Assembly: GCF_000257645.1 (NCBI RefSeq)
Contig: NZ_AJHJ01000018.1
Coordinates: 1 to 64,000, forward strand
Direction of reading: 5' to 3'
Length of the DNA: 64,000 nucleotides
Source of the DNA: Serratia sp. M24T3
GTDB lineage: Bacteria; Pseudomonadota; Gammaproteobacteria; Enterobacterales; Enterobacteriaceae
Shown: piece after piece, positions 16,475 through 28,731 of the stretch
How the letters are laid out: every line of letters starts with the position of its first letter
How positions within the stretch are numbered: the stretch's first letter is position 1
Translations under genes and position numbers: made by a program
Notes under the pieces: generated by a model
The model's database searches: none
Seen by the model: the letters and a program-made list of their open reading frames with translations, nothing else
Told to the model about the DNA's origin: nothing

Positions 16475-17320
16475 TCAGTTCTCACAAAAGGCTAACGTTA
16501 ACCCGAGTCCATGCCCGACCTGCGCAAGGATTCGCCCCCTAACCTCGGTAAAGTGAATCTCACCGCGCTGTAAACTTTGCCGCGTGGTTTCCAGCGAATA
16601 GGTGCCAAAACTCAGCGCTATCATTTTTGCCTCATCACAATCATCCGATAGCGTGATGCCGAAAACAGCCTGAGCTTTCTCAGGAGTGATAAAGCGCACC
16701 TTGGCACCTCCGGCCTGCAAGGCAACTTCCTGAGGATCTATCTCATTAATGTGCTCCTTACCAAAAATGTCCACATACAACTGTGCAGCATGGCGGATAT
16801 CTCTGGCAGAAATCACAAATTCACTAATATGCGAGACCGCATTAGGATGGGTTTGCCATTCGGCACGCCAGACCAGTTCAGGGGTTAAGTGCTGACAAAA
16901 AAAGCTCCGACCATGCGGGATGCGAGAGGCTTTAACCGGCACGGTTTGAAATCGCGCGTTGGGTTCGGTGCCATCGTTGAGCTTAACCGGGCGGAAAAAA
17001 GCTTTGGGTTCGGCTTCGGCCAACTGATGCTGCGCTAGCTGCTGATACACAGCAGCGGCGTCCCGGGTTTTCCACACCAGCCCATTAAGCCCCAACGGCG
17101 CCTGATACAGTTCCTTACGCTGTAGCGTATTGCGGTCTTCATAACCGAGTAACTCAAGATAATTATCATTGAAGATGGCTAAATGATTGCTCGATCCAAG
17201 CGAGTGATGGCCGCGAGTTGTCAGGTTGAATCCCAACCGGCGAAACAGCTGCTCTGACAGGTTAAGACCCTCGGCAACATTTATAACAACGTGATCAAGA
17301 TAAGGCACCAAATCCGACAT
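16475..17320 (-). CDS. VOC (glyoxalase-like) family protein
   Basis: A 281-aa cytosolic protein with two vicinal-oxygen-chelate halves: the first opens YLDHVVINV and the second HISEFVISARDIRHAAQLYVD. Metal-ligand candidates are H11 and a glutamate in NDNYLELLG. It resembles the glyoxalase-like PF13468 group whose reactions are mostly unknown. AGAGAG precedes the ATG at 17320. It stands alone. Confidence 0.75.
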   Translation of the reverse strand: MSDLVPYLDHVVINVAEGLNLSEQLFRRLGFNLTTRGHHSLGSSNHLAIFNDNYLELLGYEDRNTLQRKELYQAPLGLNGLVWKTRDAAAVYQQLAQHQLAEAEPKAFFRPVKLNDGTEPNARFQTVPVKASRIPHGRSFFCQHLTPELVWRAEWQTHPNAVSHISEFVISARDIRHAAQLYVDIFGKEHINEIDPQEVALQAGGAKVRFITPEKAQAVFGITLSDDCDEAKMIALSFGTYSLETTRQSLQRGEIHFTEVRGRILAQVGHGLGLTLAFCEN

Positions 17321-17708
17321 AACGCGCTCTCTTTAAAAATTTTTTCCAATAGCTTGCAGAGTAATAAGAAGGCCCCTTTTCCAGAACGAAGTTTTCTGCA
17401 AAACCAATCCCTGTTTTGAGCTAAACAAACTCATCGCTGTGCTTTTGACGTTTTTCAGATAGCAGACAGCAAACCTAACTACGTTGTTGATGATGTAGAT
17501 CAACTAAAGCCAGGCACCAAGCGGCCTGACAAAACAGATTTAAGCCAAATTACCCTCTGTAAAAAGGACACTTTAGGTCATTCATACCACTATTAACGCA
17601 CTTCATTCCACTTCAAAGGCATCTCATGCCTGAATCGATTCATGTCCTCAAATAAGACTTATCATAACGCCAATCTAATTGAATCAATCTCGCTCGGGAG
17701 AACCCACT
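17321..17708. other. Divergent intergenic region
   Basis: Carries promoters for the VOC gene (minus) and the OFA transporter (plus) and an FNR-like sequence; no gene is seen. Confidence 0.4.
17490..17503. promoter_or_regulatory. FNR-like site upstream of the OFA transporter
   Basis: ATGAT-GTAG-ATCAA differs by one base from TTGATNNNNATCAA. It lies about 205 bp before the transporter start. Oxygen control would suit a carboxylate antiporter, but the distance is long. Confidence 0.35.
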
Positions 17709-18971
17709 ATGAGTGATAAATCAGGCCTTAAAAAAGCGGCCGTCCAGCAAAGCGCTGCGATACCCAATCATAATCGCACCCGCTGGTTTACCTTGTTTGG
17801 TACCATTATCACCATGTTTGCACTCGGCTCGGTTTATACCTGGAGCCTGTTCAACGGGCAGCTTTCCGCCAAACTCGATGAACCCATCAGCCGCGTTGCC
17901 TTCTCATTCGGTTTATTAAGCCTGGGCCTGGCCGTAGCCTCTTCTGTCGCCGGTAAATTACAGGAACGCTTCGGGGTAAAAAAAGTCACCATCGCCTCAG
18001 GCATATTGATGGCCGTTGGATTCTTCCTCACCGCCCACTCGACGAATCTCGTGATGCTTTACCTCAGCGCAGGCGTGCTGGTCGGTCTGGCCGATGGTGC
18101 CGGTTACCTGATGTCCCTTTCGAACTGTGTAAAATGGTTCCCGGAACGCAAAGGCGTGGTTTCAGCCTGTGCCATTGGCGCCTACGGTTTTGGCAGCCTG
18201 GGATTTAAGTTTATCTGTGGCTACCTGTTAAGCATCGGCACGCTGGAACATACCTTTATTATCTGGGGTTTGTTAGCGATGACGATGGTGATTATCGGCG
18301 GCCTGATGATGACCGACGCACCAAAACAGCAAGCCAGAATGATTGACAATCACCAGGAGCAGCCGCGTGATTTCAGCCTGGCCGAAGCCATTCGCGTCCC
18401 ACAGTATTGGATGCTGGCGCTGATGTTTTTGACTGCCTGCATGAGCGGACTGTATGTCATTGGGGTGGCCAAAGATATTGGCCAAGGACTGGTGCATCTC
18501 AGCGCGATGACCGCTGCCAACGCCGTTACCGTTATTGCTATCGCCAATCTTAGCGGTCGCCTGGTTCTCGGCGTGCTTTCAGACAAAATGGCGCGTATTC
18601 GAGTGATCTCGTTAGCTCAGGTTATCTCTCTGATTGGCATGAGTATTATGCTATTTACTCATATGAATGAAACGTCGTTCTATGTTTCCGTAGCCTGCGT
18701 AGCCTTTAGCTTTGGCGGCACGATCACCGTCTATCCTTCATTGGTCAGCGATTTCTTCGGCCTTAACAATCTGACCAAGAACTATGGCCTGCTTTATCTC
18801 GGGTTTGGCGTCGGCAGTGTTTTAGGCTCATTGATTGCCTCAATCTTTGGCGGCTTTGCCATAACCTTTAGCTTCATTACCGTGCTATTAATTATCTCAC
18901 TCGCGATTTCTGCCACGATTCGCCTACCGAATAAAGAAATCGAGGAGCAAAATACGCTCCAACATGTGTAG
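17709..18971 (+). CDS. OFA family MFS transporter (oxalate/formate antiporter type)
   Basis: A 420-aa inner-membrane carrier with twelve predicted segments. The family opening FGTIITMFALGSVYTWSLF and the loop motif GKLQERFGVKK are visible, and it resembles E. coli YhjX (402 aa). Members exchange small carboxylates such as oxalate/formate or pyruvate. The ATG at 17709 is preferred because GGGAG precedes it; an upstream in-frame ATG at 17679 would add ten residues. Followed by a strong terminator. Confidence 0.85.
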   Translation: MSDKSGLKKAAVQQSAAIPNHNRTRWFTLFGTIITMFALGSVYTWSLFNGQLSAKLDEPISRVAFSFGLLSLGLAVASSVAGKLQERFGVKKVTIASGILMAVGFFLTAHSTNLVMLYLSAGVLVGLADGAGYLMSLSNCVKWFPERKGVVSACAIGAYGFGSLGFKFICGYLLSIGTLEHTFIIWGLLAMTMVIIGGLMMTDAPKQQARMIDNHQEQPRDFSLAEAIRVPQYWMLALMFLTACMSGLYVIGVAKDIGQGLVHLSAMTAANAVTVIAIANLSGRLVLGVLSDKMARIRVISLAQVISLIGMSIMLFTHMNETSFYVSVACVAFSFGGTITVYPSLVSDFFGLNNLTKNYGLLYLGFGVGSVLGSLIASIFGGFAITFSFITVLLIISLAISATIRLPNKEIEEQNTLQHV

Positions 18972-19000
18972 ACCCTTGTTCTGATCCTTTCTGCATGATC

Positions 19001-19026
19001 AACGGGAGCCATGGCTCCCGTTTTTT
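19001..19026 (+). terminator. Rho-independent terminator
   Basis: ACGGGAGCC/GGCTCCCGT stem followed by six T, 30 bp after the OFA transporter stop. Confidence 0.9.
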
Positions 19027-19142
19027 ATTGCCAGCCTCACAGCCTCTACACAAGCAAGCAGACAATCAAACTCCCAACACCTCATGGCCAGCTCATGCCA
19101 GGTGAACAGGCGTTAACCTTAAGATTCTCGGACATACCTAAA

Positions 19143-19397
19143 ATGACCAGCAGTAAAGTTCTACTCGCAGCAATGGTGCTTGCGGGCGCAGCATTCGGCA
19201 CACAGGCTTCAGAAATTCCAATGAACACCAGTTCACAGCCTTGCGTTGAGCATTCATCATTTAACAATGTTGCGGATGCTCGCGATATGATGACCTCACC
19301 ACAGCGCCCGGCTCATCAGTCGGCGACGCATTGCCTGACCAGTATCCAAAACAGCAACAGCAATAAGCTTTTTGGCAATAACGAGCTGTTTAAATAA
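19143..19397 (+). CDS. Small secreted protein of unknown function
   Basis: 84 aa from the ATG at 19143, chosen because it gives a clean signal peptide MTSSKVLLAAMVLAGAAFG with cleavage after TQA. The mature chain is polar, rich in Ser, Asn and Gln, with two Cys that may pair in the periplasm. No good ribosome site is seen. A hairpin follows the stop. Family not recognised. Confidence 0.55.
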   Translation: MTSSKVLLAAMVLAGAAFGTQASEIPMNTSSQPCVEHSSFNNVADARDMMTSPQRPAHQSATHCLTSIQNSNSNKLFGNNELFK

Positions 19398-19416
19398 CAA
19401 CCTATTAGTTGCTTAT

Positions 19417-19446
19417 CCTGAATCAGTAATGATTAACTGATTCAGG
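19417..19446 (+). terminator. Hairpin after the small secreted protein gene
   Basis: Perfect arms CCTGAATCAGT (19417-19427) and ACTGATTCAGG (19436-19446); no T run, so termination strength is uncertain. Confidence 0.5.
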
Positions 19447-19915
19447 TCCATCAATACCGTTATTAACTCCGCAAATGCATTCCAATATTGCCCGTAAGGC
19501 AGTTTCTACCTGTTGAGAAACAGAGTTTTAAATCAAATTTCCAGCCGCTATGGCCATCATTATAAGAAACCAAAAAATCTAATTTAATAATATTCATCTT
19601 AGAGTGAAACTTGGCAATTCAAGGGAAATAAGGATTATGCTACTCTCTTGCCTGAATTTTTAAGCATGAAGCATGGCCTGAGCAATGAATAAAATTTTGA
19701 TTAATCTATATATTTACCAGCAGCCCGTATCTTTATCGAACATGAAAGAAATTAGCCATATATTCAGCCATAGGTTATCAGAATCACGGACATTCATACT
19801 GCTCGTGAGTATCATCCCGCTATCCAAATTCTGTCTCATTAGTATGATGCCAGTTTTTAATATTGTGACTCAGTCTCTCGCAAGAGATGATTAAATTTTG
19901 TTCACCAGAGGTTTT
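19447..19915. other. Intergenic, leader of the serine transporter gene
   Basis: No supported gene; a 69-codon frame at 19685 lacks a ribosome site and family features. AT-rich and likely to hold the promoter and a long 5' leader of the downstream transporter gene. Confidence 0.4.
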
Positions 19916-21208
19916 ATGAGTAATTCTCAAGTTGACGTACTTGCCACGGAAAATACCGACGAAACAGGTGCATGGCGCAAAACGGATACCACATGGATGC
20001 TGGGACTGTACGGAACGGCAATAGGCGCGGGCGTGCTGTTTTTGCCAATTAACGCTGGGATTGGTGGACTTATCCCGCTGATTATCATGGTTATTCTTGC
20101 GTTCCCCATGACATTTTATGCCCACCGTGGACTAACACGCTTCGTATTGTCCGGGAAGAATGCAGGGCAGAATATTACCGACGTTGTAGAAGAACATTTC
20201 GGTATTACCGCAGGTAAACTAATTACCTTGCTCTATTTCTTCGCTATTTTCCCGATATTATTGGTTTATAGCGTAGCTATTACCAACACTGTCGAAAGTT
20301 TCATCACCCATCAAATGCATCTGCCTGCTCCACCGCGAGCGATATTAGCGCTAGTGCTGATTCTGGCATTAATGACACTGGTTCACTTTGGTGAGCACCT
20401 TATTGTTAAAACAATGAGTGTTCTTGTTTATCCATTTGTTGTTGTGCTGATGGCGTTAGCGCTTTACCTTATTCCGCACTGGAATGCCTCTATTTTTGAG
20501 CACGCTCCAGCGGCAACTGGAGGTACTGGTAATGGCATGCTGATGACCCTGTGGCTGGTTATTCCAGTGATGGTTTTCTCGTTTAACCATTCGCCAATTA
20601 TCTCATCATTTGCCGTCGCAAAACGTAAAGAATATGGCGACGATGCCGAGAGAAAATGCTCTAAAATCCTGACCTTCAGTACTTTGATGATGGTTGTAAC
20701 GGTGATGTTCTTCGTGTTCAGCTGCGTGCTGAGCCTCTCCCCGGCGGACCTGATGGAGGCCAAAAATCAGAACATCTCGATTCTGTCCTATCTGGCCAAC
20801 CATTTCCAAACGCCGGTAATTGCCTATATCGCGCCAGTAATTGCCTTCATCGCCATTACCAAGTCGTTTCTGGGTCATTACCTGGGTGCTCGCGAAGGTT
20901 TTAACGGTATCGTGAGCCAATCGCTGCGCAGCCGTGGCAAAAACATTTCTCTGCCGAAAATGAACCGCATAACCGCAGTATTTATGCTGGTTTCGACCTG
21001 GGCCATCTCTACCTTGAATCCAAGCATTTTAGGAATGATTGAAACCCTGGGCGGCCCAATTATCGCCATGTTGCTTTTCCTCATGCCGATGTATGCAATC
21101 CGCAAAGTTCCGGCAATGAGAAAATACAGCGGCCATATCAGCAACGGTTTCATTGTTATTGTGGGTTTAGTTGCGATGTCGGCAATTGTTTATAGCCTGT
21201 TCGGCTGA
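19916..21208 (+). CDS. sdaC: Serine transporter, SdaC-like (HAAAP family)
   Basis: A 430-aa inner-membrane proton/serine symporter. Long blocks match E. coli SdaC as I remember it: TWMLGLYGTAIGAGVLFLPI, GLTRFVLSGKN, ITLLYFFAI, VMVFSFNHSPIISSFAVAKR and KSFLGHYLGAREGFNG, over nearly the same length (429 aa). The ATG at 19916 is preceded by AGAGG; a start at 19898 is less likely. In E. coli sdaC is followed by the serine deaminase gene sdaB; here a terminator follows directly, so uptake and deamination are unlinked. TdcC and YhaO-type paralogs are the alternatives. Confidence 0.88.
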   Translation: MSNSQVDVLATENTDETGAWRKTDTTWMLGLYGTAIGAGVLFLPINAGIGGLIPLIIMVILAFPMTFYAHRGLTRFVLSGKNAGQNITDVVEEHFGITAGKLITLLYFFAIFPILLVYSVAITNTVESFITHQMHLPAPPRAILALVLILALMTLVHFGEHLIVKTMSVLVYPFVVVLMALALYLIPHWNASIFEHAPAATGGTGNGMLMTLWLVIPVMVFSFNHSPIISSFAVAKRKEYGDDAERKCSKILTFSTLMMVVTVMFFVFSCVLSLSPADLMEAKNQNISILSYLANHFQTPVIAYIAPVIAFIAITKSFLGHYLGAREGFNGIVSQSLRSRGKNISLPKMNRITAVFMLVSTWAISTLNPSILGMIETLGGPIIAMLLFLMPMYAIRKVPAMRKYSGHISNGFIVIVGLVAMSAIVYSLFG

Positions 21209-21246
21209 TCAATTACCACTGCTGCATAGTCGCGGCTGGTTACTCG

Positions 21247-21275
21247 AGGCTTACCCTGAAAAGTAAGCCTTTTTT
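21247..21275 (+). terminator. Terminator of the serine transporter gene
   Basis: AGGCTTAC (21247-21254)/GTAAGCCT (21263-21270) stem followed by a T run. Confidence 0.88.
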
Positions 21276-21412
21276 AATCGCTAATACAAATGTTGGAAGG
21301 TAAAGACGGCGCTTTACACATCGATTCTAAAACTTACCTGACGATGACAAAACCATACATTGGCTTTGGTATCTTAAACCCATCGAGAGAAAGTGATGTC
21401 CCTGTGTAAATC

Positions 21413-21495
21413 TGTAGAACCCTGTAGAAACCCTGTTGTGTAGAAACCCTGTAGTACCCCTGTTATTTGCCCGCCTCTGAGCGGGCTTTTTTTTT
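21413..21495 (+). ncRNA. Candidate small RNA: tandem repeats plus terminator
   Basis: Four imperfect copies of TGTAGAAACCCTG occur at 21413-21424, 21423-21435, 21439-21451 and 21450-21462, just before a strong terminator GCCCGC/GCGGGC (21469-21486) with nine T. There is no ORF to terminate between the transporter terminator and this one, so an independent short transcript is likely; its 5' end may be near 21300-21390. The repeated CCCTGT could pair with AGGG of ribosome sites. No known sRNA was recognised. Confidence 0.4.
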
Positions 21496-21561
21496 GCCTG
21501 CTTTTCAGTGAAAACCGAGCCCTTTCTGTTCAGAGTAATTTTAGTAAACTACAGACGGCAA

Positions 21562-21588
21562 AAAGCCCTGTTGATCAGACAGGGCTTT
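21562..21588 (-). terminator. Terminator downstream of the racemase gene
   Basis: AAAGCCCTGT (21562-21571)/ACAGGGCTTT (21579-21588); on the minus strand followed by T residues. It may act on both strands. Confidence 0.65.
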
Positions 21589-21604
21589 CTATTTATCCCC
21601 TTTC

Positions 21605-21648
21605 CCGGCGCTTATCTCCGGCACTCGTTTTAAACGGTGTTAGCTCTG
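21605..21648. repeat. 44-bp dispersed element, copy 1
   Basis: Begins CCGGCGCTTATCTCCGGC and ends GTTAGCTCTG; 40 of 44 bases are shared with 49773-49816. Both copies are intergenic and 3' to genes. The element has an internal CCGG repeat and adjoins a nested hairpin here. Confidence 0.75.
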
Positions 21649-21656
21649 CAAGGCGA

Positions 21657-21737
21657 TGAAGTGATAATACGCTTTTGTCGGAACAAGAATTAACAATTCT
21701 TGCTCTGCTAATAGTAACCTACATTATTATCACTTCA
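21657..21737. repeat. Nested inverted repeats beside the dispersed element
   Basis: Outer arms TGAAGTGATAAT (21657-21668) and ATTATCACTTCA (21726-21737) enclose an inner palindrome CAAGAATT-AAC-AATTCTTG (21684-21702). The whole 81-bp unit can fold into a long cruciform or RNA stem next to the racemase stop. Confidence 0.65.
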
Positions 21738-21755
21738 GCCTGATGAAAACAGCAC

Positions 21756-22427
21756 TCAACGCTTAAGCAATTTTTTTACTGCCAGTCCTGCAGCAAGCAC
21801 CGGGTTTATTATCGCTATAGAAGTATAAGGAGCCACCAGCGCCGCCACATCCGTTGTCGCCATGCCGGTACAAGCTAAAGCAATGACTTTTGCCCCATCT
21901 TTCTCACAGGCCAGTACCGCTTCGATAATAGCCGCTTTGCCATCCTCGGTATGGATATCGTGCGTATTGTTCACGCCTTTTGGCTGGCGATAGGTGCGCA
22001 GCCGGTCATGCAGAACTTCGTAGAATATTGCCGGTGCTCGAGGTTCGATACCAATTGCCCCGACACTTTGGCTAACAGTTAGCGCTTGCTCACAACAGGC
22101 TTGTCCGACCCCGACGACCGGTATGCTCAGCAGTTGGCGCAGCTGTTTAACCGCCGGATCCGAGGCGCAGCTTACCAGCAAAATATCGTAGTTTTTTTGC
22201 AGCTCAAGTCCCATAGCAACCAGCTTAGGCACTGCCAGCTCAAACGTTTTGGCATCGTGAATGCCATCATATTGATCCGCAAGGCAATAAGTCGTCATCG
22301 CCAATTCAGGCTGTTCAGCAATAATCAGCTGTTGATGGATATCCAGAAAACTCTGGTCCTCAGAGGTCACAACGCGAATTAATGCCACGCGCGCCTTGGT
22401 TTCTTGTTGGAGTAATTTTTCTGTCAT
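21756..22427 (-). CDS. Asp/Glu/hydantoin racemase family protein
   Basis: A 223-aa cytosolic racemase-fold protein with the two opposed catalytic cysteines in VSCASD (C87) and ALACTGM (C186), as in hydantoin, aspartate and glutamate racemases. A GGGGAAA ribosome site precedes the ATG. It lies 98 bp after the 6-phospho-beta-glucosidase gene on the same strand and might be cotranscribed, yet it has no clear role in glucoside use. It could partner with the hydantoinase-like enzyme 15 kb away, but there is no direct evidence. Confidence 0.82.
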   Translation of the reverse strand: MTEKLLQQETKARVALIRVVTSEDQSFLDIHQQLIIAEQPELAMTTYCLADQYDGIHDAKTFELAVPKLVAMGLELQKNYDILLVSCASDPAVKQLRQLLSIPVVGVGQACCEQALTVSQSVGAIGIEPRAPAIFYEVLHDRLRTYRQPKGVNNTHDIHTEDGKAAIIEAVLACEKDGAKVIALACTGMATTDVAALVAPYTSIAIINPVLAAGLAVKKLLKR

Positions 22428-22524
22428 GCTTATTTCCCCGGTTAAAACGCAAAAGGTACGGAGTTCAACCTGCTGCTCAGCGGGCCAAACCCTGTACCTT
22501 TATCACACAATTTTCCGGATTACT

Positions 22525-25941
<3,417 letters not shown>

Positions 25942-25948
25942 TCAGGCC

Positions 25949-26016
25949 AAAAAAAACCTAAACCGATTTTTGGTTACGGGCCTAAAAGCGCCATAACAAA
26001 AAAATCGGTTTAGGTT
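25949..26016 (-). terminator. BglG-controlled terminator between bglG and bglF
   Basis: Perfect 17-bp arms at 25955-25971 and 26000-26016, with eight T after the stem on the minus strand. The promoter-side arm overlaps the RAT by 4 bp, so RAT and terminator exclude each other. Confidence 0.9.
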
Positions 26017-26040
26017 TTGCCTGCTTACCAGTAACAATCC
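26013..26040 (-). promoter_or_regulatory. Ribonucleic antiterminator (RAT) for the BglG-type protein
   Basis: On the minus strand the site begins GGATTGTTACTGG and ends GCAGGCAAAACC, the classical BglG/LicT RAT layout. Binding of dimeric antiterminator prevents the overlapping terminator and lets bglF and bglB be transcribed. No second RAT was found ahead of bglG. Confidence 0.9.
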
Positions 26041-26129
26041 TAAGCTCTGATTTGCAGAATGCCCTGCTACAGGGGTTTACTCAAGGCCGTGTTTAATCGG
26101 TATTAAAAATTTGTGAGCAATATCTCGAA

Positions 26130-27122
<993 letters not shown>

Positions 27123-27173
27123 TTATTGGCTGAAATTGGGGTAGGGTTTGCCTGTTTTAAACAGGAGGCTGAA

Positions 27174-27443
27174 ATGAGCGAAGAAAATTTATCCCAAAGA
27201 ATCGATCAACTGGAACGCGTTAACCGCGAACTGTTGGTTCAAGTGTCGGCAATGCGCATTTTATTTGGCAGCGTAGGCAACACGATGAACACAAAGTTTG
27301 AAAATAGCTTCACGACAGGGGTTAAAACCTTCGTTGAGCGTGAAAAAGAAGCGCTGAACGCCAGCGAAATGGAAGAAGCATCAAAGAAATTCCGCACAGA
27401 TGTTCTGAACTGCGTTTCGTCACTGCTGCCAACCGTACTGTAA
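27174..27443 (+). CDS. Small coiled-coil protein of unknown function
   Basis: 89 aa from the ATG at 27174, which has AGGAGG 7 bp upstream; the frame is open back to 27003 but that part looks untranslated. Residues 5-30 (LSQRIDQLERVNRELLVQVS) form a likely coiled coil; the rest is helical and soluble. A palindrome CCTGTTT-T-AAACAGG overlaps the ribosome site and might hide it in a hairpin. Family not recognised. Confidence 0.6.
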   Translation: MSEENLSQRIDQLERVNRELLVQVSAMRILFGSVGNTMNTKFENSFTTGVKTFVEREKEALNASEMEEASKKFRTDVLNCVSSLLPTVL

Positions 27444-27459
27444 AAGCACGGCTCGGCGA

Positions 27460-27493
27460 GACTATCCTGCATTGACAATCGTGCAGGATAGTC
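27460..27493. terminator. Bidirectional hairpin between convergent genes
   Basis: Perfect 12-bp arms GACTATCCTGCA (27460-27471) and TGCAGGATAGTC (27482-27493) between the coiled-coil and yaiW genes. Confidence 0.7.
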
Positions 27494-27502
27494 GCTTTCA
27501 GG

Positions 27503-28642
27503 CTAGCGCGACAGACAACGTTCACGACGCTGATCGACCCGCTGGGCAAACCAGGCTGTCGTCAGATTACGTGTAATTTTCGGGCTGTTAAGTTCAATTG
27601 CCGGCAGCATTTCACGCGGTACTGGCTTGCCAGCCGTTTTATCTGCTAAAGCGAAGACCTGCTTCCAGGTCGGGGTTTGCTCGAAATCAATCGACTCTCC
27701 CTGCTTCAAATCTCGTGATATCTCCGAGTCACTGAGATCCAGCCTTTTACCCAATTTTCGCACCGCCATCTCAGTTTTTCCCGGCGTGTCGCTATAGCTG
27801 ACTACATCGCCGTCCAATGCTAGCAGGACGCCAGTCAAACGGTGTACTTGCTGCTGGAAGGCCGCGTTGCGACTGGCATAAAAACCTGCGTTGTAATCCA
27901 CAAAGCGGTAAAGAGGCTCGGTGTAATGTGTCGGATATCCCAACAAATGAGCGATACCAAAGTACACACCGCCGCGACGAGTAAAAACTTCCTGACGGAC
28001 GGTGCCGTCGATTTTATAAGGATAACCACGGGCTTTGCTTTCGGCAAAAGCAATACTGACCTGCATTGGACCACCTGTGTGCACCGGATTCAGGTTACCA
28101 AACAGTTGTTGACCCATCGGTACCATGCCAATGAAATCATCGAATATCGCACTTAACTCTTTTTCGCTACGAACGTTATCCAGACGATCGCTGTAAGATT
28201 TACCGTTAGGGGAATTGATTTTCAGGGCGGTATGCACCACGAATGCAGGGATATGCACCTCACCCGCTCGACGATCGATCTCTTTCCAGGCGATCTTACC
28301 GAGTCCGGGGATCGGTGCATTGACGTTGAAATTAGATTCCTGCTCGGTTACCGCCAAAACGGCACAAATGTTTTCTTTTGAAGGATCAATATCCTGCGCA
28401 CTAAAAGCCGTACTGATATCCTTGGCCCAACCCTGCTTGTCAGATACATAGGGTGGCATCAGGCTGGCGATATCAGCACGAACTTCCTGCGGACTTTTGT
28501 TACTTACAGGCGCTTTATGTGAGCTGCAACCTGCTAACAATGTCATTAGCAGCATGCCAGCCAAAGGCACAGCCTGAAACTTTTGCTTAAAAAGCTTCGG
28601 CCGCGAAGTGGTGAAAGGTAATACGGCAATGTTAGGCGTCAT
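27503..28642 (-). CDS. yaiW: YaiW-type outer-membrane lipoprotein (DUF1615)
   Basis: A 379-aa lipoprotein. After an N-terminus longer than in E. coli, the lipobox LLAGC places the lipidated Cys at about residue 39. Blocks shared with E. coli YaiW from memory include GLGKIAWKEIDRRAGE, HTALKINSPNGKSYSDRLD, GGPMQVSIAFAE and ESPKITRNLTTAWFAQRVD. In E. coli YaiW works with SbmA in uptake of some peptides; sbmA is not next to it here. CAGGGA precedes the ATG at 28642. Confidence 0.9.
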   Translation of the reverse strand: MTPNIAVLPFTTSRPKLFKQKFQAVPLAGMLLMTLLAGCSSHKAPVSNKSPQEVRADIASLMPPYVSDKQGWAKDISTAFSAQDIDPSKENICAVLAVTEQESNFNVNAPIPGLGKIAWKEIDRRAGEVHIPAFVVHTALKINSPNGKSYSDRLDNVRSEKELSAIFDDFIGMVPMGQQLFGNLNPVHTGGPMQVSIAFAESKARGYPYKIDGTVRQEVFTRRGGVYFGIAHLLGYPTHYTEPLYRFVDYNAGFYASRNAAFQQQVHRLTGVLLALDGDVVSYSDTPGKTEMAVRKLGKRLDLSDSEISRDLKQGESIDFEQTPTWKQVFALADKTAGKPVPREMLPAIELNSPKITRNLTTAWFAQRVDQRRERCLSR

Positions 28643-28731
28643 CAGGTCCCTGAATAATCAAATCAATCTACTGCTCAATTATTCACAGATTAACCCGCAA
28701 CAACCAGCTTTAATCTCACAGGTTCCACTGA

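Noticed and set aside
19685-19894. 69-codon frame before the serine transporter gene
   Set aside because: No ribosome site and unspecific AT-rich composition; probably leader DNA.
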